Assembly (NCBI RefSeq): GCF_004458765.1
Contig: NZ_SPJX01000288.1
Location: 1-64,000 of the forward strand
Length of the DNA stretch: 64,000 nt
Origin: Microvirga pakistanensis
GTDB taxonomy: Bacteria > Pseudomonadota > Alphaproteobacteria > Rhizobiales > Beijerinckiaceae
Direction of reading: 5' to 3'
This document shows positions 7,952 through 16,544 of the stretch, in pieces. Below the pieces are notes generated by a model, which was not told the DNA's origin, made no database searches, and worked only from the letters and a program-made list of their open reading frames with translations. The position numbers were made by a program, and so were the translations under genes. The number at the start of each line of letters is the position of its first letter. The first letter of the stretch is position 1.

Positions 7952-8647
7952 CTACTTCTTCGCACTCACCTTCTGGTGCTCTTCGAGGTAGCTGCGCAAT
8001 GATTGTCCTGCGCCCTCGATATGCTTCTTCAGGAGCGTGCAGGCCGCATCGATCTTGCCTTGCGTGCACAATTTGAGAATCTCGGCGTGCTCCGCGGCGG
8101 CGCGCTCCATGCCCTGGGTCAGCGAGAGCTGGAGGCGCGTGTGCCGGTCGCTCTCCTGCAGAAGGTTGGCAATGATGGCGAGCGAACGCGGCTGCTTGGC
8201 GTGCTGATAGAGCACCATGTGGAACTCCGTGTTCAGCTCGCCCCAGCGGCTAATATGCATGGCACGCAGCTCCGAGCTATATTCCTGCAGGATCTCGTTC
8301 AGCCGGCCGTAATCCGCTTCGGTCAGGCGAGGCGCCGAGGCCTTGAGCAGGCGCGGCTCGAGCAGGGCCCTCAGGTCGAACAGCTCGTCGATCTCCTCGG
8401 TGGACAATTCCGACACGATGGCGCCGCGATGCGGGTGGATCTTCACCAGTCCTTCCGCTTCGAGCTGCATCAGGGCTTCGCGGACCGGAATGCGGCTGAC
8501 CCCGAATTCCGCCGCCAAGGCGTCCTGGCGGAGCTGGAAGCCCGAGCTGAACTCACCGTCCACGATCCTGCGCCGCAACTCCTCCGCGACGGCCGAGGAG
8601 ATGGTCCTGTGCTGGAGGGATTTCTGGGCGGGTCTGGACGGCGGCAT
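7952..8647 (-). CDS. GntR family regulator (FadR/FCD subfamily), probable hydroxyproline repressor
   Basis: A 231-residue regulator. The winged helix (about 15-80: AVAEELRRRIVDGEF...LAAEFGVSRIPVREALMQLEAEGLV) is followed by an all-helical FCD ligand domain (about 88-212) with conserved Asp/His residues (ELNTEFHMVLYQH, ESDRHTRLQL) that bind a metal in this subfamily. It diverges from the HypD-like gene. ATTGTAT-type sites lie in that gap and before the transporter half of the island, consistent with control by this protein. The effector is probably a hydroxyproline isomer or pathway intermediate, inferred from context. Confidence 0.85.
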   Translation of the reverse strand: MPPSRPAQKSLQHRTISSAVAEELRRRIVDGEFSSGFQLRQDALAAEFGVSRIPVREALMQLEAEGLVKIHPHRGAIVSELSTEEIDELFDLRALLEPRLLKASAPRLTEADYGRLNEILQEYSSELRAMHISRWGELNTEFHMVLYQHAKQPRSLAIIANLLQESDRHTRLQLSLTQGMERAAAEHAEILKLCTQGKIDAACTLLKKHIEGAGQSLRSYLEEHQKVSAKK

Positions 8648-8717
8648 GGGGTCTATGGTCTCGGTTGGTGAGGAATCGTATCTTATAACTCTGACGCCGC
8701 ACGGCTAGAGACGCGGC

Positions 8718-8746
8718 TTGACATCGGCGATTTTATACAATCTACA
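8718..8746 (+). promoter_or_regulatory. Candidate promoter and GntR operator of the hydroxyproline operon
   Basis: TTGACA at 8718-8723 and TCTACA at 8741-8746, 17 bases apart, could be the -35 and -10. Between and into them lies GATTTTATACAATC (8729-8742), whose complement GATTGTATAAAATC resembles FCD-GntR operators. A similar site lies at 12389-12400. Confidence 0.45.
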
Positions 8747-8787
8747 TTGGGCGAGTTCAACGCCTCATCGCAGGAGCTAAGAGCACA

Positions 8788-9717
8788 ATGGCGAAGAAAA
8801 TCGGCTGGGAAGGCGTCTTTCCCGCAGTGACCACCCAGTTCAAGCCGAATTACGAGCTGGATATCGAGGCCACCGCCAAGGTCATGGAAGGCCTGATCCG
8901 CGACGGCGTCTCCGGATTGATCGTCTGCGGCACCGTCGGCGAAAACACCTCCCTGTCCCGCTCCGAGAAGGTCGCCGTCATGGAGGCCGCGAAGGATGTT
9001 TCCCGCGGTCGCGTTCCCGTCATCGCCGGCGTCGCCGAGTTCACGACGGCCTTCGCGTCCGAGGTCGCCAGGGAGGCCGCGCGCGTGGGCCTCGACGGCG
9101 TGATGGTCATGCCGGCGCTCGTCTATTCCTCGAAGCCGCACGAGACGGCCGCGCATTTCCGCGGCGTCTCCAAGGCCACCGACCTGCCGGTGATGGTCTA
9201 CAACAATCCGCCGATCTACAAGAACGACGTGACGCCCGAGATCCTCGCTTCCCTCGCCGATTGCGAGACCATCGTCTGCTTCAAGGATTCGTCCGGCGAC
9301 ACCCGCCGGTTCACGGATGTGAAGAACATGGTGGGTGATCGCTTCGTGATGTTCGCCGGTCTCGACGACGTGGTGGTCGAGAGCGTGATGCTCGGCGCCG
9401 CCGGCTGGATTTCGGGCATGTCGAACGCGTTCCCGCAGGAGGGCGAGACCCTGTTCCGCCTCGCCAAGGCCGGCCGCTACGAGGAGGCCCGCGCGCTCTA
9501 CGAATGGTTCATGCCGCTCCTCCATCTCGATGCCCGCCCCGATCTCGTCCAGTGCATCAAGCTCTGTGAGGAGATCATGGGCCGCGGCTCCGCGCTGACT
9601 CGTCCGCCCCGTCTTCCCCTGGAAGGCAAGGATCGCGCCTATGTCGAGGAGATCATGGACAAGGCGCTGAAAAACCGCCCGGCGCTTCCGGATGTGGGAT
9701 TGAGGCCGGCAGCCTGA
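8788..9717 (+). CDS. Dihydrodipicolinate synthase family lyase, probable delta1-pyrroline-4-hydroxy-2-carboxylate deaminase (HypD)
   Basis: A 309-residue DapA-family TIM barrel. Schiff-base Lys166 lies in IVCFKDSSGD, Tyr138 in PVMVYNNPP, and GTVGENTSLS forms the substrate carboxylate loop. In this context it most likely converts delta1-pyrroline-4-hydroxy-2-carboxylate to alpha-ketoglutarate semialdehyde, the third step of trans-4-hydroxyproline breakdown. It is the first gene of the run, divergent from the GntR regulator. Other DapA-family lyases cannot be excluded on motifs alone; the adjacent epimerase and DadA-like oxidase make HypD the best call. No semialdehyde dehydrogenase is in the window. 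Confidence 0.8.
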   Translation: MAKKIGWEGVFPAVTTQFKPNYELDIEATAKVMEGLIRDGVSGLIVCGTVGENTSLSRSEKVAVMEAAKDVSRGRVPVIAGVAEFTTAFASEVAREAARVGLDGVMVMPALVYSSKPHETAAHFRGVSKATDLPVMVYNNPPIYKNDVTPEILASLADCETIVCFKDSSGDTRRFTDVKNMVGDRFVMFAGLDDVVVESVMLGAAGWISGMSNAFPQEGETLFRLAKAGRYEEARALYEWFMPLLHLDARPDLVQCIKLCEEIMGRGSALTRPPRLPLEGKDRAYVEEIMDKALKNRPALPDVGLRPAA

Positions 9718-9800
9718 TAAGATGACGACGGGGGAGATACGGTCTCCCCCGCTTCTTTCATAACCATTCACGACCCGAGTTCGACCCCAAGAGCAAAGCC

Positions 9801-10823
9801 ATGGCGCGTCACACCTTTTTCTGCATCGACGGTCACACCTGCGGCAATCCGGTCCGCGTGGTGGGCGGCGGCAGCATTCCCCAGCTCAGAGGGGAGACGA
9901 TGTTCGAAAGGCGCCAGCATTTCCTGGCGGAATTCGACTGGATCCGCACGGGCCTGATGTTCGAGCCGCGCGGGCACGACATGATGTCCGGCTCGATCCT
10001 CTATCCGCCGACACGCCCCGATTGCGACGTGGGCATTCTCTTCATCGAGACCTCCGGCTGCCTGCCCATGTGCGGCCACGGCACCATCGGGACGGTGACG
10101 ATCGCCCTCGAGAACGGCCTGATTCACCCGAAGACTCCGGGGCTTCTGCGTCTCGACACGCCGGCGGGCGTGGTCGAGGCCCGCTACGAGCAGAACGGGC
10201 CCTTCATCGAGCGCGTGCGCATCACCAACATCCCGTCCTTCCTCTATGACACCGGCTACGAGGTGGAGGTCGAAGGCCTCGGGCATCTCACGGTCGACGT
10301 GGCCTATGGCGGCAATTTCTACGCCATCGTCGAGCCACAGGCGCTCTATTCGGATCTCGCGGACGTCAACCCGTCCGACATCCTGCGCTGGAGCCCGAAG
10401 CTGCGCGAAGCCTTCAATGCGCGTTACCGGATCGCGCATCCCGAGAACCCCGACATCAACCGTCTGACGCATGTTCTGTGGACCGGCAAGGCCCGGACGC
10501 CCGGCGGCACGGCGCGCAACGCCGTGTTCTACGGCGACAAGGCCATCGACCGCTCGCCCTGCGGGACGGGAACCTCCGCCCGCATGGCGCATCTTGCCGC
10601 GCGCGGCGCCTTGAAGGAGGGCGACGCCTTCGTGCACGAGAGCATCATCGGCTCTACCTTCACCGGCCGCATCGAGGGCCGCGCGAAGGTGGGCGACCGC
10701 GACGCGATCATTCCCTCCATCGAGGGATGGGCGCGGGTGACCGGGTTCAACACCATCTTCATCGACGACCGCGATCCGTTCGCCAATGGATTCCAGGTTG
10801 TCGATCAAACCCGTTCCGCATAA
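9801..10823 (+). CDS. 4-hydroxyproline 2-epimerase (proline racemase family)
   Basis: A 340-residue proline racemase-fold enzyme with both catalytic cysteines: Cys91 in LPMCGHGTIG and Cys254 in DRSPCGTGTSARM. The Cys/Cys pair and the length fit 4-hydroxyproline epimerases, which interconvert trans-4-hydroxy-L-proline and cis-4-hydroxy-D-proline in the cytoplasm. Residues near the active site and the neighbours (HypD-like lyase before, FAD oxidase after) support 4-hydroxyproline rather than proline. It lies 83 bases after the lyase gene. Confidence 0.88.
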   Translation: MARHTFFCIDGHTCGNPVRVVGGGSIPQLRGETMFERRQHFLAEFDWIRTGLMFEPRGHDMMSGSILYPPTRPDCDVGILFIETSGCLPMCGHGTIGTVTIALENGLIHPKTPGLLRLDTPAGVVEARYEQNGPFIERVRITNIPSFLYDTGYEVEVEGLGHLTVDVAYGGNFYAIVEPQALYSDLADVNPSDILRWSPKLREAFNARYRIAHPENPDINRLTHVLWTGKARTPGGTARNAVFYGDKAIDRSPCGTGTSARMAHLAARGALKEGDAFVHESIIGSTFTGRIEGRAKVGDRDAIIPSIEGWARVTGFNTIFIDDRDPFANGFQVVDQTRSA

Positions 10824-10895
10824 ACCGTCGAACTTGACATGGGCGGCTCGCGGGCGGGCCGCCCATGTCCGTGATCTTCTCCCACAACAGGTTTC

Positions 10896-12134
10896 ATGAT
10901 GCGGATTGCAATTGTTGGTGCCGGGATCGTCGGTCTCACGGCCGCCCATGCGCTTCTCGACAAGGGCCACCAGGTCACGCTCGTCGATCCCGGCAACCAT
11001 CAGCAGCGACCCACGGAAGGCAATGCGGGCTGGATCGCCCATATGGACGTGATGCCGCTGGCCTCCCCGAAGGCGTGGCGAAATCTGCCCCGCTGGATGA
11101 TGGATCCCCTCGGGCCGCTCACCATCAGGCCGTCCTATCTCCCGGCCCTGACGCCCTGGCTGGTGCGGTTCGTGCTGGCCTCGTCGCCGGCGCGCATCAA
11201 GTCCAGCATCGCGGCCATCCGCTCGCTCAACGCACAGGCTCTTCCATCCTGGAAGGAGCGTCTCTCCTCGCTCGGGTTGGAGAGCCATCTGCGCGAGAAG
11301 GGAATCCTGTCCGTCTGGCGGGACCGCAATCATTTCGTCAAGGCGCAGGATATCATCGAGAGACAGAAGAGCTTCGGCATTCCCCTCGAGGTTCTCGGGC
11401 CGCGTGAACTCGCCGATCTGGAGCCTGCGCTCCGCAACATCGAGGCGGCCGTTCTCTATCCGGACGGCTGCCATGTCTCGGATCCCGCGCTCCTCGCCTC
11501 CGATCTGCTGCGGCTCGCCGTCGAGCGCGGCGCCGTGCGGGTCGAGGGCAAGGCCCTCTCCGTCGAGGCGTCGAGCGATGCCGTCCGCGTTCACACGGAT
11601 GGCGCCGTGAAGATCGTGGCGGCCGACCGCGTCCTGATCTCCGCCGGCGTGTGGTCCCGCGCGCTCGCCAGGCAGCTCGGCGACGCCATCCCGCTCGATA
11701 CCGAGCGCGGCTACAACGCCACCTACGCGAAGGGCGCTTTCGGCCTCGGCCGTCCGGTGATGTTCGAGGGCGAGGGATTTGTCGCCTCGACGCTCGACAC
11801 CGGCGACCGGGTCGGCGGCGCCGTGGAGTTCGCCGGGACGCAGGCGCCGCCCAATCATGAGCGCACCTCCGCCATGATCACGCGCCTCAAGCGCTTCCTG
11901 CCGCACCTCGATGCGGACCAGCCGGCCAGGCGCTGGATGGGTTTCAGGCCCTCGATCCCGGATTCGCTTCCCGTGATCGGACAGGCGTCGCGGGACAGGC
12001 GCGTGGTCTATGCCTTCGGCCATGGCCATCACGGGCTCACGCAGGCGGCCATCACGTCGCGCCTGGTGGCCGAGCTGATGGAGGGAACGTCCGCCTCCCT
12101 CGACCTGAAGCCGTTCTCGGCACAGCGCTTTTGA
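10896..12134 (+). CDS. FAD-dependent D-amino-acid dehydrogenase, probable D-hydroxyproline dehydrogenase
   Basis: A 412-residue DadA-family flavoprotein. The N-terminal dinucleotide motif IVGAGIVGLTAAHALL (about 5-20) binds FAD, and the C-terminal MGFRPSIPDSLPVIG...GHGHHGLT block is the second FAD contact typical of DAO-type oxidoreductases. In this operon it should oxidise cis-4-hydroxy-D-proline to delta1-pyrroline-4-hydroxy-2-carboxylate, passing electrons to the membrane. Start is ATG at 10896 or the next codon at 10899. It is last of the 4-hydroxyproline block; a repeat and a fresh regulatory site follow. Confidence 0.83.
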   Translation: MMRIAIVGAGIVGLTAAHALLDKGHQVTLVDPGNHQQRPTEGNAGWIAHMDVMPLASPKAWRNLPRWMMDPLGPLTIRPSYLPALTPWLVRFVLASSPARIKSSIAAIRSLNAQALPSWKERLSSLGLESHLREKGILSVWRDRNHFVKAQDIIERQKSFGIPLEVLGPRELADLEPALRNIEAAVLYPDGCHVSDPALLASDLLRLAVERGAVRVEGKALSVEASSDAVRVHTDGAVKIVAADRVLISAGVWSRALARQLGDAIPLDTERGYNATYAKGAFGLGRPVMFEGEGFVASTLDTGDRVGGAVEFAGTQAPPNHERTSAMITRLKRFLPHLDADQPARRWMGFRPSIPDSLPVIGQASRDRRVVYAFGHGHHGLTQAAITSRLVAELMEGTSASLDLKPFSAQRF

Positions 12135-12472
12135 TCGTGATGGTCAAGATGAAGCGAACGCGGATGCTCCATTCTTGGACGTGCGCATCGTTCGACGTGG
12201 CCTGTGGGTCGCTGACGCAGCCCTCTGGGTCCGCACGATGCGCCAGAGCATCCGAGCCGATCGCGCATGTGCTTCCTCGTGCTGTTGAAGCATACCGAAG
12301 GCCTTGTCAGTCCTGGAGGGCCGCTTGACCAATCTCTACCCAAAAGCGCTCAGACGTTGGGCGAAGTGAAACAAATTTCATATTGCAAATTGTATCCAAT
12401 ATGCGGATGGTGCGTTTGCTGATCTCAGGCGGGATTGCCGGGCTCGGACATGAATCAAACAGAGGACCAACG
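12135..12472. other. Intergenic region with degenerate repeat and second regulatory site
   Basis: No gene is seen in these 338 bases. About 12164-12276 is a decayed family A repeat (GATGCTCCATTCTTGG, GCGCATCGTTCGACG, CGCACGATGCGCC). The AT-rich stretch 12368-12405 holds the candidate operator described separately. The rest is the leader of the transporter gene. Confidence 0.5.
12379..12403 (+). promoter_or_regulatory. Candidate GntR operator before the transporter half of the island
   Basis: CATATTG (12379-12385) and CAATATG (12397-12403) form a perfect 7-bp inverted repeat. ATTGTATCCAAT at 12389-12400 shares 10 of 12 positions with the complement of the site at 8730-8741. It lies 70 bases before the substrate-binding protein start. 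Confidence 0.45.
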
Positions 12473-13279
12473 ATGAAACTGAGGACAACAGCGGCCGCCC
12501 TTCTTATCGGCATGATCGCCGCCATGCCGGCCAAAGCGGACAAGCTCGACGATATCATCGCCTCCGGCACGCTGCGCTGCGCCGTGACGCTCGACTTCCC
12601 GCCCATGGGATCGCGTGACGAAAAGAACCAGCCCATCGGCTTCGATGTGGACACCTGCAACGATCTCGCGAAGGCGCTCGGCGTCAAGGCCGAGATCGTC
12701 GAAACGCCGTTCCCGGATCGCATCCCGGCCCTCGTGTCGGACCGCGCCGACGTGGGCGTCGCCTCCACCTCCGATACGCTGGAGCGCGCCAAGACCGTCG
12801 GGTTCTCGATTCCCTATTTCGCCTTCAAGATGGTCATCCTGACCCGTGAAGACACGGGAATCAGCACCTATGAAAGCCTGAAGGGCAAGAAGACCGGCTC
12901 GACCTCCGGCACCTTCGAGGCGATCGCGCTCGAGAAGGACGTGAAGGCGTGGGGTGGCGGTTCGTTCCGTCCCTACCAGACCCAGGCCGACGTGTTCCTC
13001 GCGCTCTCCCAGGGCCAGATCGACGCGACCGTCGTGACGAACACCGTCGCGCACGCTGTCGTGAAGTCCGGCAAGTACAAGGGCTTCGTGGTGAAGGGCG
13101 ATGCTCCGTATGTCACGGACTTCGTCTCGCTGATCGGGCTGCGCCAGGAGCAGGGTCTTCTCAACTACCTCAACCTGTTCGTGAACCAGCAGGTCCGCAC
13201 GGGCCGCTACAAGGAGCTGTTCGAGAAGTGGGTCGGCGGTGAGGCTCCCGACCTGACCGTGAAGGGCGTCTACTACTAA
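12473..13279 (+). CDS. ABC transporter periplasmic amino-acid-binding protein
   Basis: A 268-residue family 3 solute-binding protein. A signal peptide (1-22, cut at AKA-DK) leads to the mature start LDDIIASGTLRCAVTLDFPPMG. The family signature (IGFDVDTCNDLAKALG, then VETPFPDRIPAL) is present. It captures a polar amino acid in the periplasm, here probably hydroxyproline by context. AACGATG with AGAGGACC upstream marks the start at 12473. It heads a four-gene transporter block. Confidence 0.88.
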   Translation: MKLRTTAAALLIGMIAAMPAKADKLDDIIASGTLRCAVTLDFPPMGSRDEKNQPIGFDVDTCNDLAKALGVKAEIVETPFPDRIPALVSDRADVGVASTSDTLERAKTVGFSIPYFAFKMVILTREDTGISTYESLKGKKTGSTSGTFEAIALEKDVKAWGGGSFRPYQTQADVFLALSQGQIDATVVTNTVAHAVVKSGKYKGFVVKGDAPYVTDFVSLIGLRQEQGLLNYLNLFVNQQVRTGRYKELFEKWVGGEAPDLTVKGVYY

Positions 13280-13356
13280 ACCGAACGCATCGGGCCGAGG
13301 ACGGGCATCCGTCCTCGGTCCTTCCCGGCTGTTGCAACATCCGCAGGCACGCCCTC

Positions 13357-14022
13357 ATGCTGAATTACACATTTCACTGGCGTCCGGCCCTGAACGCTTT
13401 GCCAGACATGCTGTCTGGCGCCTTGGTGTCGCTCCAGATCGCCGTGCTGTCGATGGTGATCGGCGTTATGTTCGCCGTGTTCCTGGCGCTCGGCCGCCAG
13501 TCGAGCAACAAGCTGTTTTACGGCGTCTCCACCGCCTGGGTGGAACTGGCGCGCAACACGCCGGCCCTGTTCCAGGTGTACATGACGTATTTCGGCCTGG
13601 GCTCCTTCGGGATCCAGCTCGATTCCTACGTGGCGCTTCTCGCGGGCATCGCTTTCAACAATGCCGGCTATCTCGCCGAGACCTTCCGCGGCGGCTTGCG
13701 CGCCATTCCGCATACGCAGACGCGCGCCGCCCGCTCGCTCGGCATGAGCGCGCCGCAGGCCTTTCGCCTCATCGTCCTGCCGCAGATGTTCAGGATCGTG
13801 TTCTACCCCATGTCCAACCAGATGGTCTGGGCGCTCCTGATGACGTCGCTCGGCGTCACGGTGGGCCTCAACACGGATCTCACCGGCGTGACGCAGGATC
13901 TGAACGTGCGCACGTTCCGCACCTTCGAGTATTTCGCCCTCGCGGCCGTCATCTACTATCTGCTGGCCAAGTTCATCACCCTCTCGTCGCGCCTCTTCGC
14001 CTGGCGCCTGTTCCGGTACTGA
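13357..14022 (+). CDS. Polar amino acid ABC transporter permease (His/Glu/Gln type)
   Basis: A 221-residue inner-membrane permease with about five helices. The EAA-like loop AETFRGGLRAIPHTQTRAARSLGM, contacting the ATPase, lies at about residues 108-131. The N-terminal segment (GALVSLQIAVLSMVIGV) is the HisM/GlnP signature. Pairs with the permease starting ten bases after its stop. Substrate inferred from context as a hydroxyproline isomer. Confidence 0.88.
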   Translation: MLNYTFHWRPALNALPDMLSGALVSLQIAVLSMVIGVMFAVFLALGRQSSNKLFYGVSTAWVELARNTPALFQVYMTYFGLGSFGIQLDSYVALLAGIAFNNAGYLAETFRGGLRAIPHTQTRAARSLGMSAPQAFRLIVLPQMFRIVFYPMSNQMVWALLMTSLGVTVGLNTDLTGVTQDLNVRTFRTFEYFALAAVIYYLLAKFITLSSRLFAWRLFRY

Positions 14023-14032
14023 GGAGACGGCG

Positions 14033-14686
14033 ATGTTCGAGACAAGTCTCACCTGGAACGACGTCCTGTTCCTGCTTCAGGGCGCTGGAACGACGCTTTC
14101 CATCACCTTCTGGGCCGTGCTCGGCGGCACCGCCTTGGGCATGCTCTTCGGCCTCATCCGCGCCTCCGCGCCGTGGTGGCTCAACCTCCCGGTCGGGTTC
14201 GTGCTGGATATCCTCCGCTCGGTCCCGCTCCTGATCCAGTTCGTGCTCGCGAACTCGTTCAAGTCCATCCTCAAGCTGAACGTGTCGGCCTTCACGGTGG
14301 GCTGCGTGGTGCTTGCCCTCTACACGGCCGCCTATTGCGCGGAGATCGTGCGCGGCGGCATCCTGGCCGTTCCGCCCACCACGCGCCGGGCCGCCCGTTC
14401 GCTCGGCATGACCTACACTCAGGACCTGACGAACATCGTCTTTCCGATCGCGCTGCGTGTCGCGCTCCCGAGCTGGATCGGCCTCACGCTCGGCGTCATG
14501 AAGGATACGGCGCTCGTTCTCTGGATCGGCATCGTCGAGCTGCTGCGGTCGTCCCAGATCATCGTGACCCGCATCCAGGAGCCGCTCTTCGTTCTCTCGA
14601 TTGCCGGTCTGATCTACTTCCTCATGAGCTTCCCGATCGCACGGCTCGGGGCGCGGCTCGAAAAGCGGTGGCGTGAAAATGATTGA
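14033..14686 (+). CDS. Polar amino acid ABC transporter permease, second subunit
   Basis: A 217-residue permease with about five helices and its own coupling loop CAEIVRGGILAVPPTTRRAARSLGM. It starts GAGTTLSITFWAVLGGTALGM, the same family signature as its partner. GAGGAGACGGCG precedes the ATG. Its stop overlaps the start of the ATP-binding subunit, so expression is coupled. Confidence 0.88.
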   Translation: MFETSLTWNDVLFLLQGAGTTLSITFWAVLGGTALGMLFGLIRASAPWWLNLPVGFVLDILRSVPLLIQFVLANSFKSILKLNVSAFTVGCVVLALYTAAYCAEIVRGGILAVPPTTRRAARSLGMTYTQDLTNIVFPIALRVALPSWIGLTLGVMKDTALVLWIGIVELLRSSQIIVTRIQEPLFVLSIAGLIYFLMSFPIARLGARLEKRWREND

Positions 14687-15401
14687 GTTGAAAGACGTTC
14701 GGAAGTCATTCGGCAGCCTCGAGGTGCTCAAGGGCGTCAGCCTCACGGTTCAGAAGGGCGAAGTGCTTTCCGTCATCGGCGGCTCGGGCTCGGGCAAGTC
14801 CACGATGCTCATGTGCATCAACGGCCTCGAGCCGATCCAGGGTGGGCAGATCCTGGTCGACGGCACCGATGTCCACGCGCGCGGCACCGACCTCAACAAA
14901 CTGCGCCAGAAGATCGGCATCGTGTTCCAGCAGTGGAACGCCTTTCCGCATCTCACCGTGCTTGAAAACGTGATGCTCGCGCCGCGCAAGGTTCTGGGCA
15001 AGAGCAAGCGGGAGGCCGAGGAGATCGCCGTCAGGCAGCTCACCCATGTGGGCCTGGGCGAGAAGCTGAAGGTCTATCCCTCCAAGCTCTCCGGCGGTCA
15101 GCAGCAGCGCATGGCCATCGCGCGCGCGCTCGCCATGCAGCCGGACTACATGCTCTTCGACGAGGTGACGTCCGCGCTCGATCCGCAGCTCGTCGGCGAG
15201 GTTCTGGATACACTGAAGATGCTCTCGGAAGAGGGCATGACCATGATCCTCGTCACCCACGAGATCCGTTTCGCACGGGACGTCTCCGACCGGGTGGCCT
15301 TCTTCCACAAGGGGTTGATCCACGAGATCGGCACGCCGGAGCAGGTGATCGGCAACCCGCAGAAGCCCGAGACCATCGAGTTCCTGAAATCCGTTCTCTG
15401 A
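14679..15401 (+). CDS. Polar amino acid ABC transporter ATP-binding protein
   Basis: A 240-residue ABC ATPase: Walker A GGSGSGKST (about 33-41), Q-loop VFQQWNAF, signature LSGGQQQRMAIARAL, Walker B YMLFDEVTSALD and switch His in VTHE. It energises the two permeases at the inner membrane. The ATG at 14679 overlaps the upstream stop; a GTG at 14673 is an alternative start. Family members of this type carry polar amino acids. Confidence 0.9.
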   Translation: MIELKDVRKSFGSLEVLKGVSLTVQKGEVLSVIGGSGSGKSTMLMCINGLEPIQGGQILVDGTDVHARGTDLNKLRQKIGIVFQQWNAFPHLTVLENVMLAPRKVLGKSKREAEEIAVRQLTHVGLGEKLKVYPSKLSGGQQQRMAIARALAMQPDYMLFDEVTSALDPQLVGEVLDTLKMLSEEGMTMILVTHEIRFARDVSDRVAFFHKGLIHEIGTPEQVIGNPQKPETIEFLKSVL

Positions 15402-15463
15402 CGGTGCAGGTTTCGACCTCGCGAGAAACCACGTAAGACAGCCCTGGCCCGGAGATCTCCTCA

Positions 15464-16492
15464 ATGCGCACGTCGAAAGTCGTTCATGTGGTCAGCTGCC
15501 ACGCGGAAGGAGAGGTCGGCGACGTGATCGTCGGCGGCGTCGCGCCGCCTCCGGGCGACACGATCTGGGAGCAGTCCCGGTTCATCGCCGGGGACGAGAC
15601 CCTGCGCAACTTCGTGCTGAACGAACCGCGCGGCGGCGTCTTCCGGCACGTGAATCTTCTCGTGCCGCCGAAGAATCCGCGGGCACAGATGGGCTGGATC
15701 ATCATGGAGCCCGCCGATACCCCGCCCATGTCGGGCTCCAACTCCATCTGTGTGTCCACCGTCCTGCTCGACACCGGCATCATCCCGATGCAGGAGCCGC
15801 AAACCCGACTCACCCTCGAAGCACCGGGCGGTCTCGTCGAAGTCACGGCCGCCTGCCGCGCGGGCAAGGCGGAGCGGATCACCGTGCGCAACGTGCCGTC
15901 CTTCGCCGACAAGCTCGATGTGAAACTCGAGGTCGAGGGCGTGGGCACGCTCACCGTGGACACCGCCTATGGCGGCGACAGCTTCGTGATCGCGGACGCG
16001 ACGGCGCTCGGCTTCGCGATCCGTCCGGACGAGGCGAAGGATCTGGCGGAGATCGGCATCAGGATCACCCGCGCGGCCAACGAGCAGATCGGCTTCAGGC
16101 ATCCCGAGCTTCCGGGATGGGACCACATTTCCTTCTGCCAGATCGCCGCGCCGCTCGTCGACCGGGACGGCGTTCCGCACGGCGCCAACGCCGTCGTGGT
16201 GCGCCCCGGCAAGATCGACCGTTCGCCGACCGGGACGGGGTGCTCGGCCCGCATGGCGGTGCTCCATGCGCGCGGCATCCTGAAGGTCGGCGACAGCTTC
16301 GTGGGCCGCTCGATCATCGATTCCGAGTTCATCTGCCGGATCGAGGACGAGGTGACGGTGGGCGGCAGGCCCGGCATCATCCCGTCCATCTCCGGACGCG
16401 CCTGGATCACCGGCACCCATCAGCACATGCTCGATCCCGGCGATCCGTGGCCGGATGGCTACCGGCTGTCGGACACCTGGCCGCAGATCTAG
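15464..16492 (+). CDS. Proline racemase-family protein with Ser/Thr active-site pair, probable trans-3-hydroxy-L-proline dehydratase
   Basis: A 342-residue proline racemase-fold protein. The two catalytic cysteine positions are replaced: Ser90 in [10 protein letters not shown] and Thr256 in [13 protein letters not shown]. In characterised trans-3-hydroxy-L-proline dehydratases the second Cys is Thr while the first is usually Cys; here the first is Ser. A one-base mechanism would favour dehydration over racemisation. The next gene, a pyrroline-2-carboxylate reductase-like protein, would use the product, supporting a dehydratase. Activity is inferred; a hydroxyproline epimerase is less likely because no thiol is left at either position. 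Confidence 0.75.
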   Translation: MRTSKVVHVVSCHAEGEVGDVIVGGVAPPPGDTIWEQSRFIAGDETLRNFVLNEPRGGVFRHVNLLVPPKNPRAQMGWIIMEPADTPPMSGSNSICVSTVLLDTGIIPMQEPQTRLTLEAPGGLVEVTAACRAGKAERITVRNVPSFADKLDVKLEVEGVGTLTVDTAYGGDSFVIADATALGFAIRPDEAKDLAEIGIRITRAANEQIGFRHPELPGWDHISFCQIAAPLVDRDGVPHGANAVVVRPGKIDRSPTGTGCSARMAVLHARGILKVGDSFVGRSIIDSEFICRIEDEVTVGGRPGIIPSISGRAWITGTHQHMLDPGDPWPDGYRLSDTWPQI

Positions 16493-16544
16493 ACCTGACG
16501 AGACCGCTTCTCTGAAAGCATCGGACACGAACGGACCTGAACGA

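Noticed and set aside
9801..10823. Calling the Cys/Cys enzyme a plain proline racemase
   Set aside because: The neighbouring HypD- and DadA-like genes fit 4-hydroxyproline epimerisation better.
9768..12032. 754-codon minus-strand frame opposite the epimerase and oxidase
   Set aside because: Spans two clear plus-strand enzymes and has shadow-type composition rich in Arg, His and Gly with no domain.
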